NCBI RefSeq assembly: GCF_963662255.1
Contig: NW_026912157.1
Location: 105,001-169,000 of the forward strand
Source of the DNA: Cinclus cinclus
Lineage: Eukaryota > Chordata > Aves > Passeriformes > Cinclidae
Length of the DNA stretch: 64,000 bases
Direction: 5' to 3'
Shown piece after piece: positions 23,401-36,872 of the stretch. The number at the start of each line of letters is the position of its first letter. Within the stretch, counting starts at the first letter, position 1. The translations under genes were made by a program, and so were the position numbers. A model generated the notes under the pieces. The model did not search any database and was not told the origin of the DNA. It saw only the letters and a program-made list of their open reading frames with translations.

Positions 23401-26400
23401 GGCCCATGCAGGGCTTTTGCCTCCAAAAATTCCAGAAGGACGAGGATTTCTCCCAGACCAAAGCTGCCCCCTCCTCCAAACCTGGCTGCCATTGGAGGCC
23501 CAAACGTGCCCTACAAAATGACACCTGCCAAGTGGGCTCTTGAGTTTGGCTTCTTGGGTGGAAGTGCCTCCTTTCAAAGCCAACTTGCCTGCGGCCCGTC
23601 CTGGGCTTTTGCCTACAAAAATTCCATAAGGACGAGGATTTCTCCCAGACCAAAGCTGCCCCCTCCTCCAAACCTGGTTTCCATCGGAGGCCCAAACGCG
23701 CCCTACAAAATGACATCTGCCAAGTGGGCTCTTGAGTTTGGCTTCTTGCGGAAAAGTGCCTCCTTTCAAAGCCAACTTGCCTAACTAGCCTGCAGCCCAT
23801 TCTGGGCTTTTGGCTACATAAATTCCATAAGGACGAGGATTTCTCCCAGACCAAAGCTGCCCCCTCCTCCAAACCTAGCCGCCATCGGTGGCCCAAACGC
23901 GCCCTACAAAATGACATCTGCCAAGTGGGCTCCTTAGTGTGGCTTCTTGGGGGAAAGTGCCTCCTTTCAAAGCCAACTTGCCTGCAGCCCGTGCTGGGCT
24001 TTAGACTACAAAAATTCCATAAGGACGAGGATTTCTCCCAGACCAAAGCTGCCCCCTCCTCCAAACCTGGCTGCCATCGGAGGCCCAAACGCGCCCCACA
24101 AAATGACATCTGCATTGAGGGTTCTTGAGTTTGGCTTCTTGGGGAAAAGTGCCTCCTTTCGGAGCCAACTTGCCTAACTTGCCTGCGGCCCATCCTGGGC
24201 TTTTGCTACAAAAATTCCATAAGGACGAGGATTTCTCCCAGACCAAAGCTGCCCCCTCCTCCAAACCTGGCTGCCATCGGAGGCCCAAACGCGCCCTACA
24301 AAATGACATCTGCATTGTGGGTTCTTGAGTTTGGCTTCTTGGGGGAAAGTGCCTCCTTTCAAAGCAACTTGCCTAACTTGCCTGCGGCCCATGCGGGGAT
24401 TTTCCCTACAAAAATTCCATAAGGACGAGGATTTCTCCCAGACCAAAGCTGCCCCCTCCTCCAAACCTGGCTGCCATCGGAGGCCCAAACGCGCCCTACA
24501 AAATGACACCTGCCAAGTGGGCTCTTGAGTTTGGCTTCTTGGGGAAAAGTGACTCCTTTCAAAACCAACTTGCCTGCGTCCCGTCCCGGGCTTTTGCTAC
24601 AAAAATTCCATACGGACGAGGATTCCTCCCAGACCAAAGCTGCCCCCTCCTCCAAACCTGGCTGCCATCGGAGGCCCAAACGAGCCCTAGAAAATGACAC
24701 CTGCCAAGTGGGCTCTTGAGTTTGGCTTTCTGGGGAAATGTGCCTCCTTTCGGAGTCAACTTGCCTGCGGCCCATGCAGGGCTTTTGCCTACAAAAATTC
24801 CATAAGGACGAGGATTTCTCCCAGACCAAAGCTGCCCCCTCCTCCAAACCTGGCTGCCATCGGAGGCCCAAACGTGCCCTACAAAATGACATCTGCCAAG
24901 TGGGCTCTTGAGTTTGGCTTCTTGGGTGGAAGTACCTCCTTTCAAAGCCAACTTGCCTGCGGCCCGTCCTGGGCTTTTGCCTACAAAAATTCCATAAGGA
25001 CGAGGATTTCTCCCAGACCAAAGCTGCCCCCTCCTCCAAACCTGGCTGCCATCGGAGGCCCAAACGCGCCCCACCAAATGACACCTGCATTGAGGGTTCT
25101 TGAGTTTGGCTTCCTGGGGAAAAGTGCCTCCTTTCGGAGTCAACTTGCCTGCGGCCCATGCAGGGCTTTTGCCTACAAAAATTCCAGAAGGACGAGGATT
25201 TCTCCCAGACCAAAGCTGCCCCCTCCTCCAAACCTGGCTGCCATCGGAGGCCCAAACGTACCCTACAAAATGACACCTGCCAAGTGGGCTCTTGAGTTTG
25301 GCTTCTTGGGGAAAAGTGACTCCTTTCAAAACCAACTTGCCTGCATCCCGTCCCGGGCTTTTGCTACAAAAATTCCATAAGGACGAGGATTCCTCCCAGA
25401 CCAAAGCTGCCCCCTCCTCCAAACCTGGCTGCCATCGGAGGCCCAAACGCGCCCTACAAAATGACATCTGCCAAGTGGGCTCTTGAGTTTGGCTTTCTGG
25501 GGAAAAGTGCCTCCTTTAAAAGCCAACTTGCCAAACTAGCCTGCGGCCCGTGCTGGGCTTTAGACTACAAAAATTCCATAAGGACGAGGATTTCTCCCAG
25601 ACCAAAGCTGCCCCCTCCTCCAAACCTGGCTGCCATCAGAGGCCCAAACGTGCCCCACAAAATGACACCTGCATTGAGGGTTCTTGAGTTTGGCTTCCTG
25701 GGGAAAAGTGCCTCCTTTCGGAGTCAACTTGCCTGCGGCCCATGCAGGGCTTTTGCCTACAAAAATTCCAGAAGGACGAGGATTTCTCCCAGACCAAAGC
25801 TGCCCCCTCCTCCAAACCTGGCTGCCATCGGAGGCCCAAACGCGCCCTACAAAATGACATCTGCCAAGTGGGCTCTTGAGTTTGGCTTCTTGGGTGGAAG
25901 TGCCTCCTTTCAAAGCCAACTTGCCTGCGGCCCGTCCTGGGCTTTTGCCTACAAAAATTCCATAAGGACGAGGATTTCTCCCAGACCAAAGCTGCCCCCT
26001 CCTCCAAACCTAGCTGCCATCGGTGGCCCAAACACGCCCTACAAAATGACATCTGCCAAGTGGGCTCCTGAGTTTGGCTTCTTGGGGAAAAGTGCCTCCT
26101 TTCGGAGCGAAATTGCCTAACTTGCCTGCGGCCCGTCCTGGGCTTTTGCTACAAAAATTCCATAAGGACGAGGATTTCTCCCAGACCAAAGCTGCCTCCT
26201 CCTCCAAACCTGGCTGCCATCGGAGGCCCAAACGCGCCCTACAAAATGACATCTGCATTGTGGGTCCTTGAGTTTGGCTTCTTGGGGAAAAGTGCCTCCT
26301 TTCAAAGCAACTTGCCTAACTTGCCTGCGGCCCATGCGGGGTTTTTGCCTACAAAAATTCCATAAGGACGAGGATTTCTCCCAGACCAAAGCTGCCCCCT

Positions 26401-26900
26401 CCTCCAAACCTGGCTGCCATCGGAGGCCCAAACGCGCCCTACAAAATGACATCTGCCAAGTGGGCTCTTGAGTTTGGCTTTCTGGGGAAAAGTGCCTCCT
26501 TTCGGAGTCAACTTGCCTGCGGCCCATGCAGGGCTTTTGCCTACAAAAATTCCATAAGGACGAGGATTTCTCCCAGACCAAAGCTGCCCCCTCCTCCAAA
26601 CCTGGCTGCCATCGGAGGCCCAAACGTGCCCTACAAAATGACATCTGCCAAGTGGGCTCTTGAGTTTGGCTTCTTGGGTGGAAGTACCTCCTTTCAAAGC
26701 CAACTTGCCTGCGGCCCGTCCTGGGATTTGCCTACAAAAATTCCATAAGGACGAGGATTTCTCCCAGACCAAAGCTGCCCCCTCCTCCAAACCTGGCTGC
26801 CATCGGAGGCCCAAACTCGCCCCACAAAATGACACCTGCATTGAGGGTTCTTGAGTTTGGCTTCCTGGGGAAAAGTGCCTCCTTTCGGAGTCAACTTGCC
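20465..26900. repeat. 6,436-bp higher-order unit, copy 1 (about 33 monomers)
   Basis: This block is followed directly by a near-identical copy at plus 6,436. Shared rare markers include CTACATAAATTCC (about 21,467), TAGCCGCCATCGGTGG (21,528 and 23,876), TCCTTAGTGTGG (about 23,931) and GGGATTTGCCTAC (about 26,724). The left breakpoint is just after CAACTTGCCGG at about 20,464, where copy 2 has CAACTTGCCTG. This is the largest duplication in the window. Confidence 0.9.
21530..21537 (-). promoter_or_regulatory. YY1-like core motif (representative site)
   Basis: GCCGCCAT on the plus strand reads ATGGCGGC on the minus strand, which matches the YY1 core ATGGCNGC. The same strong form is at 23,878, 27,966 and 30,314. 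Nearly every other monomer carries the weaker GCTGCCAT (minus strand ATGGCAGC), which also fits the core. The motif is short and binding is not shown. It is listed because it repeats about once per 195 bp across more than 60 kb. Confidence 0.25.
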
Positions 26901-29900
26901 TGCGGCCCATGCAGGGCTTTTGCCTACAAAAATTCCATAAGGACGAGGATTTCTCCCAGACCAAAGCTGCCCCCTCCTCCAAACCTGGCTGCCATCGGAG
27001 GCCCAAACGCGCCCTACAAAATGACATCTGCCAAGCGGGCTCTTGAGTTTGGCTTCTTGGGGAAAAGTGCCTCCTTTCGGAGTCAACTTGCCGGCGGCCC
27101 ATGCTGGGCTTTTGCCTCCAAAAATTCCATAAGGACGAGGATTTCTCCCAGACCAAAGCTGCCCCCTCCTCCAAACCTGGCTGCCATCAGAGGCCCAAAT
27201 GCGCCCTACAAAATGACATCTGCCATGTGGGCTCTTGAGTTTGGCTTCTTGGGGAAAAGTGCCTCCTTTCGGAGCCAACTTGCCTAACTTGCCTGCGGCC
27301 CGTCCTGGGCTTTTGCCTCCAAAAATTCCAGAAGGACGAGGATTTCTCCCAGACCAAAGCTGCCCCCTCCTCCAAACCTGGCTGCCATCGGAGGCCCAAA
27401 CGCGCCCCACAAAATGACACCTGCATTGAGGGTTCTTGAGTTTGGCTTCCTGGGGAAAAGTGCCTCCTTTCGCAGTCAACTTGCCTGCGGCCCATGCAGG
27501 GCTTTTGCCTCCAAAAATTCCATAAGGACGAGGATTTCTCCCAGACCAAAGCTGCCCCCTCCTCCAAACCTGGCTGCCATTGGAGGCCCAAACGTGCCCT
27601 ACAAAATGACACCTGCCAAGTGGGCTCTTGAGTTTGGCTTCTTGGGTGGAAGTGCCTCCTTTCAAAGCCAACTTGCCTGCGGCCCGTCCTGGGCTTTTGC
27701 CTACAAAAATTCCATAAGGACGAGGATTTCTCCCAGACCAAAGCTGCCCCCTCCTCCAAACCTGGTTTCCATCGGAGGCCCAAACGCGCCCTACAAAATG
27801 ACATCTGCCAAGTGGGCTCTTGAGTTTGGCTTCTTGCGGAAAAGTGCCTCCTTTCAAAGCCAACTTGCCTAACTAGCCTGCAGCCCATTCTGGGCTTTTG
27901 CCTACATAAATTCCATAAGGACGAGGATTTCTCCCAGACCAAAGCTGCCCCCTCCTCCAAACCTAGCCGCCATCGGTGGCCCAAACGCGCCCTACAAAAT
28001 GACATCTGCCAAGTGGGCTCTTGAGTTTGGCTTCTTGGGTGGAAGTGCCTCCTTTCAAAGCCAACTTGCCTGCGGCCCGTCCTGGGCTTTTGCCTACAAA
28101 AATTCCATAAGGACGAGGATTTCTCCCAGACCAAAGCTGCCCCCTCCTCCAAACCTGGTTTCCATCGGAGGCCCAAACGCGCCCTACAAAATGACATCTG
28201 CCAAGTGGGCTCTTGAGTTTGGCTTCTTGCGGAAAAGTGCCTCCTTTCAAAGCCAACTTGCCTAACTAGCCTGCGGCCCGTGCTGGGCTTTAGACTACAA
28301 AAATTCCAGAAGGACGAGGATTTCTCCCAGACCAAAGCTGCCCCCTCCTCCAAACCTGGCTGCCATCAGAGGCCCAAACGCGCCCCACAAAATGACATCT
28401 GCATTGAGGGTTCTTGAGTTTGGCTTCTTGGGGAAAAGTGCCTCCTTTCGGAGTCAACTTGCCTAACTTGCCTGCGGCCCATGCGGGGTTTTTGCCTACA
28501 AAAATTCCATAAGGACGAGGATTTCTCCCAGACCAAAGCTGCCCCCTCCTCCAAACCTGGCTGCCATCGGAGGCCCAAACGCGCCCTACAAAATGACACC
28601 TGCCAAGTGGGCTCTTGAGTTTGGCTTCTTGGGGAAAAGTGACTCCTTTCAAAACCAACTTGCCTGTGTCCCGTCCTGGGCTTTTGCTACAAAAATTCCA
28701 TAAGGACGAGGATTCCTCCCAGACCAAAGCTGCCCCCTCCTCCAAACCTGGCAGCCATCGGAGGCCCAAACGCGCCCTACAAAATGACATCTGCCAAGTG
28801 GGCTCTTGAGTTTGGCTTTCTGGGGAAAAGTGCCTCCTTTCGGAGTCAACTTGCCTGCGGCTCATGCAGGGGTTTTGCCTACAAAAATTCCATAAGGACG
28901 AGGATTTCTCCCAGACCAAAGCTGCCCCCTCCTCCAAACCTGGCTGCCATCGGAGGCCCAAACGCGCCCTACAAAATGACACCTGCCAAGTGGGCTCTTG
29001 AGTTTGGCTTCTTGGGGAAAATTGCCTCCTTTCGGAGTCAACTTGCCGGCGGCCCATGCAGGGCTTTTGCCTACAAAAATTCCATAAGGACGAGGATTTC
29101 TCCCAGACCAAAGCTGCCCCCTCCTCCAAACCTGGCTGCCATCGGAGGCCCAAACGCGCCCTACAAAATGACATCTGCCAAGCGGGCTCTTGAGTTTGGC
29201 TTCTTGGGGAAAAGTGCCTCCTTTCGGAGTCAACTTGCCGGCGGCCCATGCAGGGCTTTTGCCTCCAAAAATTCCATAAGGACGAGGATTTCTCCCAGAC
29301 CAAAGCTGCCCCCTCCTCCAAACCTGGCTGCCATCGGAGGCCCAAACGCGCCCTAGAAAATGACACCTGCCAAGTGCGCTCTTGAGTTTGGCTTCTTGGG
29401 GAAAAGTGCCTCCTTTCGGAGCCAACTTGCCTAACTAGCCTGCGGCCCGTGCTGGGCTTTTGCCTCCAAAAATTCCATAAGGACGAGGATTTCTCCCAGA
29501 CCAAAGCTGCCCCCTCCTCCAAACCTGGCTGCCATCAGAGGCCCAAATGCGCCCTACAAAATGACATCTGCCATGTGGGCTCTTGAGTTTGGCTTCTTGG
29601 GGAAAAGTGCCTCCTTTCGGAGCCAACTTGCCTAACTTGCCTGCGGCCCGTCCTGGGCTTTTGCCTCCAAAAATTCCAGAAGGACGAGGATTTCTCCCAG
29701 ACCAAAGCTGCCCCCTCCTCCAAACCTGGCTGCCATCGGAGGCCCAAACGCGCCCCACAAAATGACACCTGCATTGAGGGTTCTTGAGTTTGGCTTCCTG
29801 GGGAAAAGTGCCTCCTTTCGCAGTCAACTTGCCTGCGGCCCATGCAGGGCTTTTGCCTCCAAAAATTCCAGAAGGACGAGGATTTCTCCCAGACCAAAGC

Positions 29901-32900
29901 TGCCCCCTCCTCCAAACCTGGCTGCCATTGGAGGCCCAAACGTGCCCTACAAAATGACACCTGCCAAGTGGGCTCTTGAGTTTGGCTTCTTGGGTGGAAG
30001 TGCCTCCTTTCAAAGCCAACTTGCCTGCGGCCCGTCCTGGGCTTTTGCCTACAAAAATTCCATAAGGACGAGGATTTCTCCCAGACCAAAGCTGCCCCCT
30101 CCTCCAAACCTGGTTTCCATCGGAGGCCCAAACGCGCCCTACAAAATGACATCTGCCAAGTGGGCTCTTGAGTTTGGCTTCTTGCGGAAAAGTGCCTCCT
30201 TTCAAAGCCAACTTGCCTAACTAGCCTGCAGCCCATTCTGGGCTTTTGCCTACATAAATTCCATAAGGACGAGGATTTCTCCCAGACCAAAGCTGCCCCC
30301 TCCTCCAAACCTAGCCGCCATCGGTGGCCCAAACGCGCCCTACAAAATGACATCTGCCAAGTGGGCTCCTTAGTGTGGCTTCTTGGGGGAAAGTGCCTCC
30401 TTTCAAAGCCAACTTGCCTGCAGCCCGTGCTGGGCTTTAGACTACAAAAATTCCATAAGGACGAGGATTTCTCCCAGACCAAAGCTGCCCCCTCCTCCAA
30501 ACCTGGCTGCCATCGGAGGCCCAAACGCGCCCCACAAAATGACATCTGCATTGAGGGTTCTTGAGTTTGGCTTCTTGGGGAAAAGTGCCTCCTTTCGGAG
30601 CCAACTTGCCTAACTTGCCTGCGGCCCATCCTGGGCTTTTGCTACAAAAATTCCATAAGGACGAGGATTTCTCCCAGACCAAAGCTGCCCCCTCCTCCAA
30701 ACCTGGCTGCCATCGGAGGCCCAAACGCGCCCTACAAAATGACATCTGCATTGTGGGTTCTTGAGTTTGGCTTCTTGGGGGAAAGTGCCTCCTTTCAAAG
30801 CAACTTGCCTAACTTGCCTGCGGCCCATGCGGGGATTTTCCCTACAAAAATTCCATAAGGACGAGGATTTCTCCCAGACCAAAGCTGCCCCCTCCTCCAA
30901 ACCTGGCTGCCATCGGAGGCCCAAACGCGCCCTACAAAATGACACCTGCCAAGTGGGCTCTTGAGTTTGGCTTCTTGGGGAAAAGTGACTCCTTTCAAAA
31001 CCAACTTGCCTGCGTCCCGTCCCGGGCTTTTGCTACAAAAATTCCATACGGACGAGGATTCCTCCCAGACCAAAGCTGCCCCCTCCTCCAAACCTGGCTG
31101 CCATCGGAGGCCCAAACGCGCCCTAGAAAATGACACCTGCCAAGTGGGCTCTTGAGTTTGGCTTTCTGGGGAAATGTGCCTCCTTTCGGAGTCAACTTGC
31201 CTGCGGCCCATGCAGGGCTTTTGCCTACAAAAATTCCATAAGGACGAGGATTTCTCCCAGACCAAAGCTGCCCCCTCCTCCAAACCTGGCTGCCATCGGA
31301 GGCCCAAACGTGCCCTACAAAATGACATCTGCCAAGTGGGCTCTTGAGTTTGGCTTCTTGGGTGGAAGTACCTCCTTTCAAAGCCAACTTGCCTGCGGCC
31401 CGTCCTGGGCTTTTGCCTACAAAAATTCCATAAGGACGAGGATTTCTCCCAGACCAAAGCTGCCCCCTCCTCCAAACCTGGCTGCCATCGGAGGCCCAAA
31501 CGCGCCCCACCAAATGACACCTGCATTGAGGGTTCTTGAGTTTGGCTTCCTGGGGAAAAGTGCCTCCTTTCGGAGTCAACTTGCCTGCGGCCCATGCAGG
31601 GCTTTTGCCTACAAAAATTCCAGAAGGACGAGGATTTCTCCCAGACCAAAGCTGCCCCCTCCTCCAAACCTGGCTGCCATCGGAGGCCCAAACGTACCCT
31701 ACAAAATGACACCTGCCAAGTGGGCTCTTGAGTTTGGCTTCTTGGGGAAAATTGACTCCTTTCAAAACCAACTTGCCTGCATCCCGTCCCGGGCTTTTGC
31801 TACAAAAATTCCATAAGGACGAGGATTCCTCCCAGACCAAAGCTGCCCCCTCCTCCAAACCTGGCTGCCATCGGAGGCCCAAACGCGCCCTACAAAATGA
31901 CATCTGCCAAGTGGGCTCTTGAGTTTGGCTTTCTGGGGAAAAGTGCCTCCTTTAAAAGCCAACTTGCCAAACTAGCCTGCGGCCCGTGCTGGGCTTTAGA
32001 CTACAAAAATTCCATAAGGACGAGGATTTCTCCCAGACCAAAGCTGCCCCCTCCTCCAAACCTGGCTGCCATCAGAGGCCCAAACGCGCCCCACAAAATG
32101 ACACCTGCATTGAGGGTTCTTGAGTTTGGCTTCCTGGGGAAAAGTGCCTCCTTTCGGAGTCAACTTGCCTGCGGCCCATGCAGGGCTTTTGCCTACAAAA
32201 ATTCCAGAAGGACGAGGATTTCTCCCAGACCAAAGCTGCCCCCTCCTCCAAACCTGGCTGCCATCGGAGGCCCAAACGCGCCCTACAAAATGACATCTGC
32301 CAAGTGGGCTCTTGAGTTTGGCTTCTTGGGTGGAAGTGCCTCCTTTCAAAGCCAACTTGCCTGCGGCCCGTCCTGGGCTTTTGCCTACAAAAATTCCATA
32401 AGGACGAGGATTTCTCCCAGACCAAAGCTGCCCCCTCCTCCAAACCTAGCTGCCATCGGTGGCCCAAACACGCCCTACAAAATGACATCTGCCAAGTGGG
32501 CTCCTGAGTTTGGCTTCTTGGGGAAAAGTGCCTCCTTTCGGAGCGAAATTGCCTAACTTGCCTGCGGCCCGTCCTGGGCTTTTGCTACAAAAATTCCATA
32601 AGGACGAGGATTTCTCCCAGACCAAAGCTGCCTCCTCCTCCAAACCTGGCTGCCATCGGAGGCCCAAACGCGCCCTACAAAATGACATCTGCATTGTGGG
32701 TCCTTGAGTTTGGCTTCTTGGGGAAAAGTGCCTCCTTTCAAAGCAACTTGCCTAACTTGCCTGCGGCCCATGCGGGGTTTTTGCCTACAAAAATTCCATA
32801 AGGACGAGGATTTCTCCCAGACCAAAGCTGCCCCCTCCTCCAAACCTGGCTGCCATCGGAGGCCCAAACGCGCCCTACAAAATGACATCTGCCAAGTGGG

Positions 32901-33336
32901 CTCTTGAGTTTGGCTTTCTGGGGAAAAGTGCCTCCTTTCGGAGTCAACTTGCCTGCGGCCCATGCAGGGCTTTTGCCTACAAAAATTCCATAAGGACGAG
33001 GATTTCTCCCAGACCAAAGCTGCCCCCTCCTCCAAACCTGGCTGCCATCGGAGGCCCAAACGTGCCCTACAAAATGACATCTGCCAAGTGGGCTCTTGAG
33101 TTTGGCTTCTTGGGTGGAAGTACCTCCTTTCAAAGCCAACTTGCCTGCGGCCCGTCCTGGGATTTGCCTACAAAAATTCCATAAGGACGAGGATTTCTCC
33201 CAGACCAAAGCTGCCCCCTCCTCCAAACCTGGCTGCCATCGGAGGCCCAAACTCGCCCCACAAAATGACACCTGCATTGAGGGTTCTTGAGTTTGGCTTC
33301 CTGGGGAAAAGTGCCTCCTTTCGGAGTCAACTTGCC
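26901..33336. repeat. 6,436-bp higher-order unit, copy 2
   Basis: Tandem copy of the preceding block. By eye I found only a few differences. AACGAGCCC at about 24,679 is AACGCGCCC here. GGCTACATAAATT at about 23,812 is GCCTACATAAATT here. GAAAAGTGAC at about 25,311 is GAAAATTGAC here, and AACGTGCCCC at about 25,648 is AACGCGCCCC here. A full alignment may find more. Homology ends by about 33,373, where CCAGAAGG replaces CCATAAGG. Confidence 0.9.
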
Positions 33337-33761
33337 TGCGGCCCATGCAGGGCTTTTGCCTACAAAAATTCCAGAAGGACGAGGATTTCTCCCAGACCAA
33401 AGCTGCCCCCTCCTCCAAACCTGGCTGCCATTGGAGGCCCAAACGTGCCCTACAAAATGACACCTGCCAAGTGGGCTCTTGAGTTTGGCTTCTTGGGTGG
33501 AAGTGCCTCCTTTCAAAGCCAACTTGCCTGCGGCCCATGCGGGGTTTTTGCCTACAAAAATTCCATAAGGACGAGGATTTCTCCCAGACCAAAGCTGCCC
33601 CCTCCTCCAAACCTGGCTGCCATCGGAGGCCCAAACGCGCCCTACAAAATGACATCTGCCAAGTGGGCTCTTGAGTTTGGCTTCTTGCGGAAAAGTGCCT
33701 CCTTTCAAAGCCAACTTGCCTAACTAGCCTGCGACCCGTGCTGGGATTTAGACTACAACAA
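30651..33761. repeat. 3,111-bp higher-order unit, copy 1 (about 16 monomers)
   Basis: Overlaps the right half of the second 6,436-bp copy. The sequence from about 30,651 recurs at plus 3,111. Shared markers include AAAGCAACTTGCC (missing one C), GGGGATTTTCCCTAC, CACCAAATGACACC and CTGGGATTTAGACTACAAC at the right end. One monomer differs between the copies: GCGGCCCATGCGGGG at about 33,530 against GCGTCCCGTCCTGGG at about 36,641. Confidence 0.85.
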
Positions 33762-36700
33762 TTCCATAAGGACGAGGATTTCTCCCAGACCAAAGCTGCC
33801 CCCTCCTCCAAACCTGGCTGCCATCGGAGGCCCAAACGCGCCCTACAAAATGACATCTGCATTGTGGGTTCTTGAGTTTGGCTTCTTGGGGGAAAGTGCC
33901 TCCTTTCAAAGCAACTTGCCTAACTTGCCTGCGGCCCATGCGGGGATTTTCCCTACAAAAATTCCATAAGGACGAGGATTTCTCCCAGACCAAAGCTGCC
34001 CCCTCCTCCAAACCTGGCTGCCATCGGAGGCCCAAACGCGCCCTACAAAATGACACCTGCCAAGTGGGCTCTTGAGTTTGGCTTCTTGGGGAAAAGTGAC
34101 TCCTTTCAAAACCAACTTGCCTGCGTCCCGTCCCGGGCTTTTGCTACAAAAATTCCATACGGACGAGGATTCCTCCCAGACCAAAGCTGCCCCCTCCTCC
34201 AAACCTGGCTGCCATCGGAGGCCCAAACGCGCCCTACAAAATGACATGTGCCAAGTGGGCTCTTGAGTTTGGCTTTCTGGGGAAATGTGCCTCCTTTCGG
34301 AGTCAACTTGCCTGCGGCCCATGCAGGGCTTTTGCCTACAAAAATTCCATAAGGACGAGGATTTCTCCCAGACCAAAGCTGCCCCCTCCTCCAAACCTGG
34401 CTGCCATCGGAGGCCCAAACGTGCCCTACAAAATGACATCTGCCAAGTGGGCTCTTGAGTTTGGCTTCTTGGGTGGAAGTACCTCCTTTCAAAGCCAACT
34501 TGCCTGCGGCCCGTCCTGGGCTTTTGCCTACAAAAATTCCATAAGGACGAGGATTTCTCCCAGACCAAAGCTGCCCCCTCCTCCAAACCTGGCTGCCATC
34601 GGAGGCCCAAACGCGCCCCACCAAATGACACCTGCATTGAGGGTTCTTGAGTTTGGCTTCCTGGGGAAAAGTGCCTCCTTTCGGAGTCAACTTGCCTGCG
34701 GCCCATGCAGGGCTTTTGCCTACAAAAATTCCAGAAGGACGAGGATTTCTCCCAGACCAAAGCTGCCCCCTCCTCCAAACCTGGCTGCCATCGGAGGCCC
34801 AAACGTACCCTACAAAATGACACCTGCCAAGTGGGCTCTTGAGTTTGGCTTCTTGGGGAAAAGTGACTCCTTTCAAAACCAACTTGCCTGCATCCCCTCC
34901 CGGGCTTTTGCTACAAAAATTCCATAAGGACGAGGATTCCTCCCAGACCAAAGCTGCCCCCTCCTCCAAACCTGGCTGCCATCGGAGGCCCAAACGCGCC
35001 CTACAAAATGACATCTGCCAAGTGGGCTCTTGAGTTTGGCTTTCTGGGGAAAAGTGCCTCCTTTAAAAGCCAACTTGCCAAACTAGCCTGCGGCCCGTGC
35101 TGGGCTTTAGACTACAAAAATTCCATAAGGACGAGGATTTCTCCCAGACCAAAGCTGCCCCCTCCTCCAAACCTGGCTGCCATCAGAGGCCCAAACGCGC
35201 CCCACAAAATGACACCTGCATTGTGGGTTCTTGAGTTTGGCTTCCTGGGGAAAAGTGCCTCCTTTCGGAGTCAACTTGCCTGCGGCCCATGCAGGGCTTT
35301 TGCCTACAAAAATTCCAGAAGGACGAGGATTTCTCCCAGACCAAAGCTGCCCCCTCCTCCAAACCTGGCTGCCATCGGAGGCCCAAACGCGCCCTACAAA
35401 ATGACATCTGCCAAGTGGGCTCTTGAGTTTGGCTTCTTGGGTGGAAGTGCCTCCTTTCAAAGCCAACTTGCCTGCGGCCCGTCCTGGGCTTTTGCCTACA
35501 AAAATTCCAGAAGGACGAGGATTTCTCCCAGACCAAAGCTGCCCCCTCCTCCAAACCTAGCTGCCATCGGTGGCCCAAACACGCCCTACAAAATGACATC
35601 TGCCAAGTGGGCTCCTGAGTTTGGCTTCTTGGGGAAAAGTGCCTCCTTTCGGAGCGAAATTGCCTAACTTGCCTGCGGCCCGTCCTGGGCTTTTGCTACA
35701 AAAATTCCATAAGGACGAGGATTTCTCCCAGACCAAAGCTGCCTCCTCCTCCAAACCTGGCTGCCATCGGAGGCCCAAACGCGCCCTACAAAATGACATC
35801 TGCATTGTGGGTCCTTGAGTTTGGCTTCTTGGGGAAAAGTGCCTCCTTTCAAAGCAACTTGCCTAACTTGCCTGCGGCCCATGCGGGGTTTTTGCCTACA
35901 AAAATTCCATAAGGACGAGGATTTCTCCCAGACCAAAGCTGCCCCCTCCTCCAAACCTGGCTGCCATCGGAGGCCCAAACGCGCCCTACAAAATGACATC
36001 TGCCAAGTGGGCTCTTGAGTTTGGCTTTCTGGGGAAAAGTGCCTCCTTTCGGAGTCAACTTGCCTGCGGCCCATGCAGGGCTTTTGCCTACAAAAATTCC
36101 ATAAGGACGAGGATTTCTCCCAGACCAAAGCTGCCCCCTCCTCCAAACCTGGCTGCCATCGGAGGCCCAAACGTGCCCTACAAAATGACATCTGCCAAGT
36201 GGGCTCTTGAGTTTGGCTTCTTGGGTGGAAGTACCTCCTTTCAAAGCCAACTTGCCTGCGGCCCGTCCTGGGATTTGCCTACAAAAATTCCATAAGGACG
36301 AGGATTTCTCCCAGACCAAAGCTGCCCCCTCCTCCAAACCTGGCTGCCATCGGAGGCCCAAACTCGCCCCACAAAATGACACCTGCATTGAGGGTTCTTG
36401 AGTTTGGCTTCCTGGGGAAAAGTGCCTCCTTTCGGAGTCAACTTGCCTGCGGCCCATGCAGGGCTTTTGCCTACAAAAATTCCAGAAGGACGAGGATTTC
36501 TCCCAGACCAAAGCTGCCCCCTCCTCCAAACCTGGCTGCCATCGGAGGCCCAAACGTGCCCTACAAAATGACACCTGCCAAGTGGGCTCTTGAGTTTGGC
36601 TTCTTGGGTGGAAGTGCCTCCTTTCAAAGCCAACTTGCCTGCGTCCCGTCCTGGGCTTTTGCCTACAAAAATTCCATAAGGACGAGGATTTCTCCCAGAC

Positions 36701-36872
36701 CAAAGCTGCCCCCTCCTCCAAACCTGGCTGCCATCGGAGGCCCAAACGCGCCCTACAAAATGACATCTGCCAAGTGGGCTCTTGAGTTTGGCTTCTTGCG
36801 GAAAAGTGCCTCCTTTCAAAGCCAACTTGCCTAACTAGCCTGCGGCCCGTGCTGGGATTTAGACTACAACAA
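33762..36872. repeat. 3,111-bp higher-order unit, copy 2
   Basis: Tandem copy of the preceding unit. With the matching part of the first 6,436-bp copy (about 24.2-26.9 kb) it makes three copies of most of this segment. It ends with the same rare CTGGGATTTAGACTACAAC form at about 36,853 that ends copy 1 at about 33,742. Homology at 3,111 bp stops by about 36,954, where GCGCCCCAC replaces GCGCCCTAC. Confidence 0.85.
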
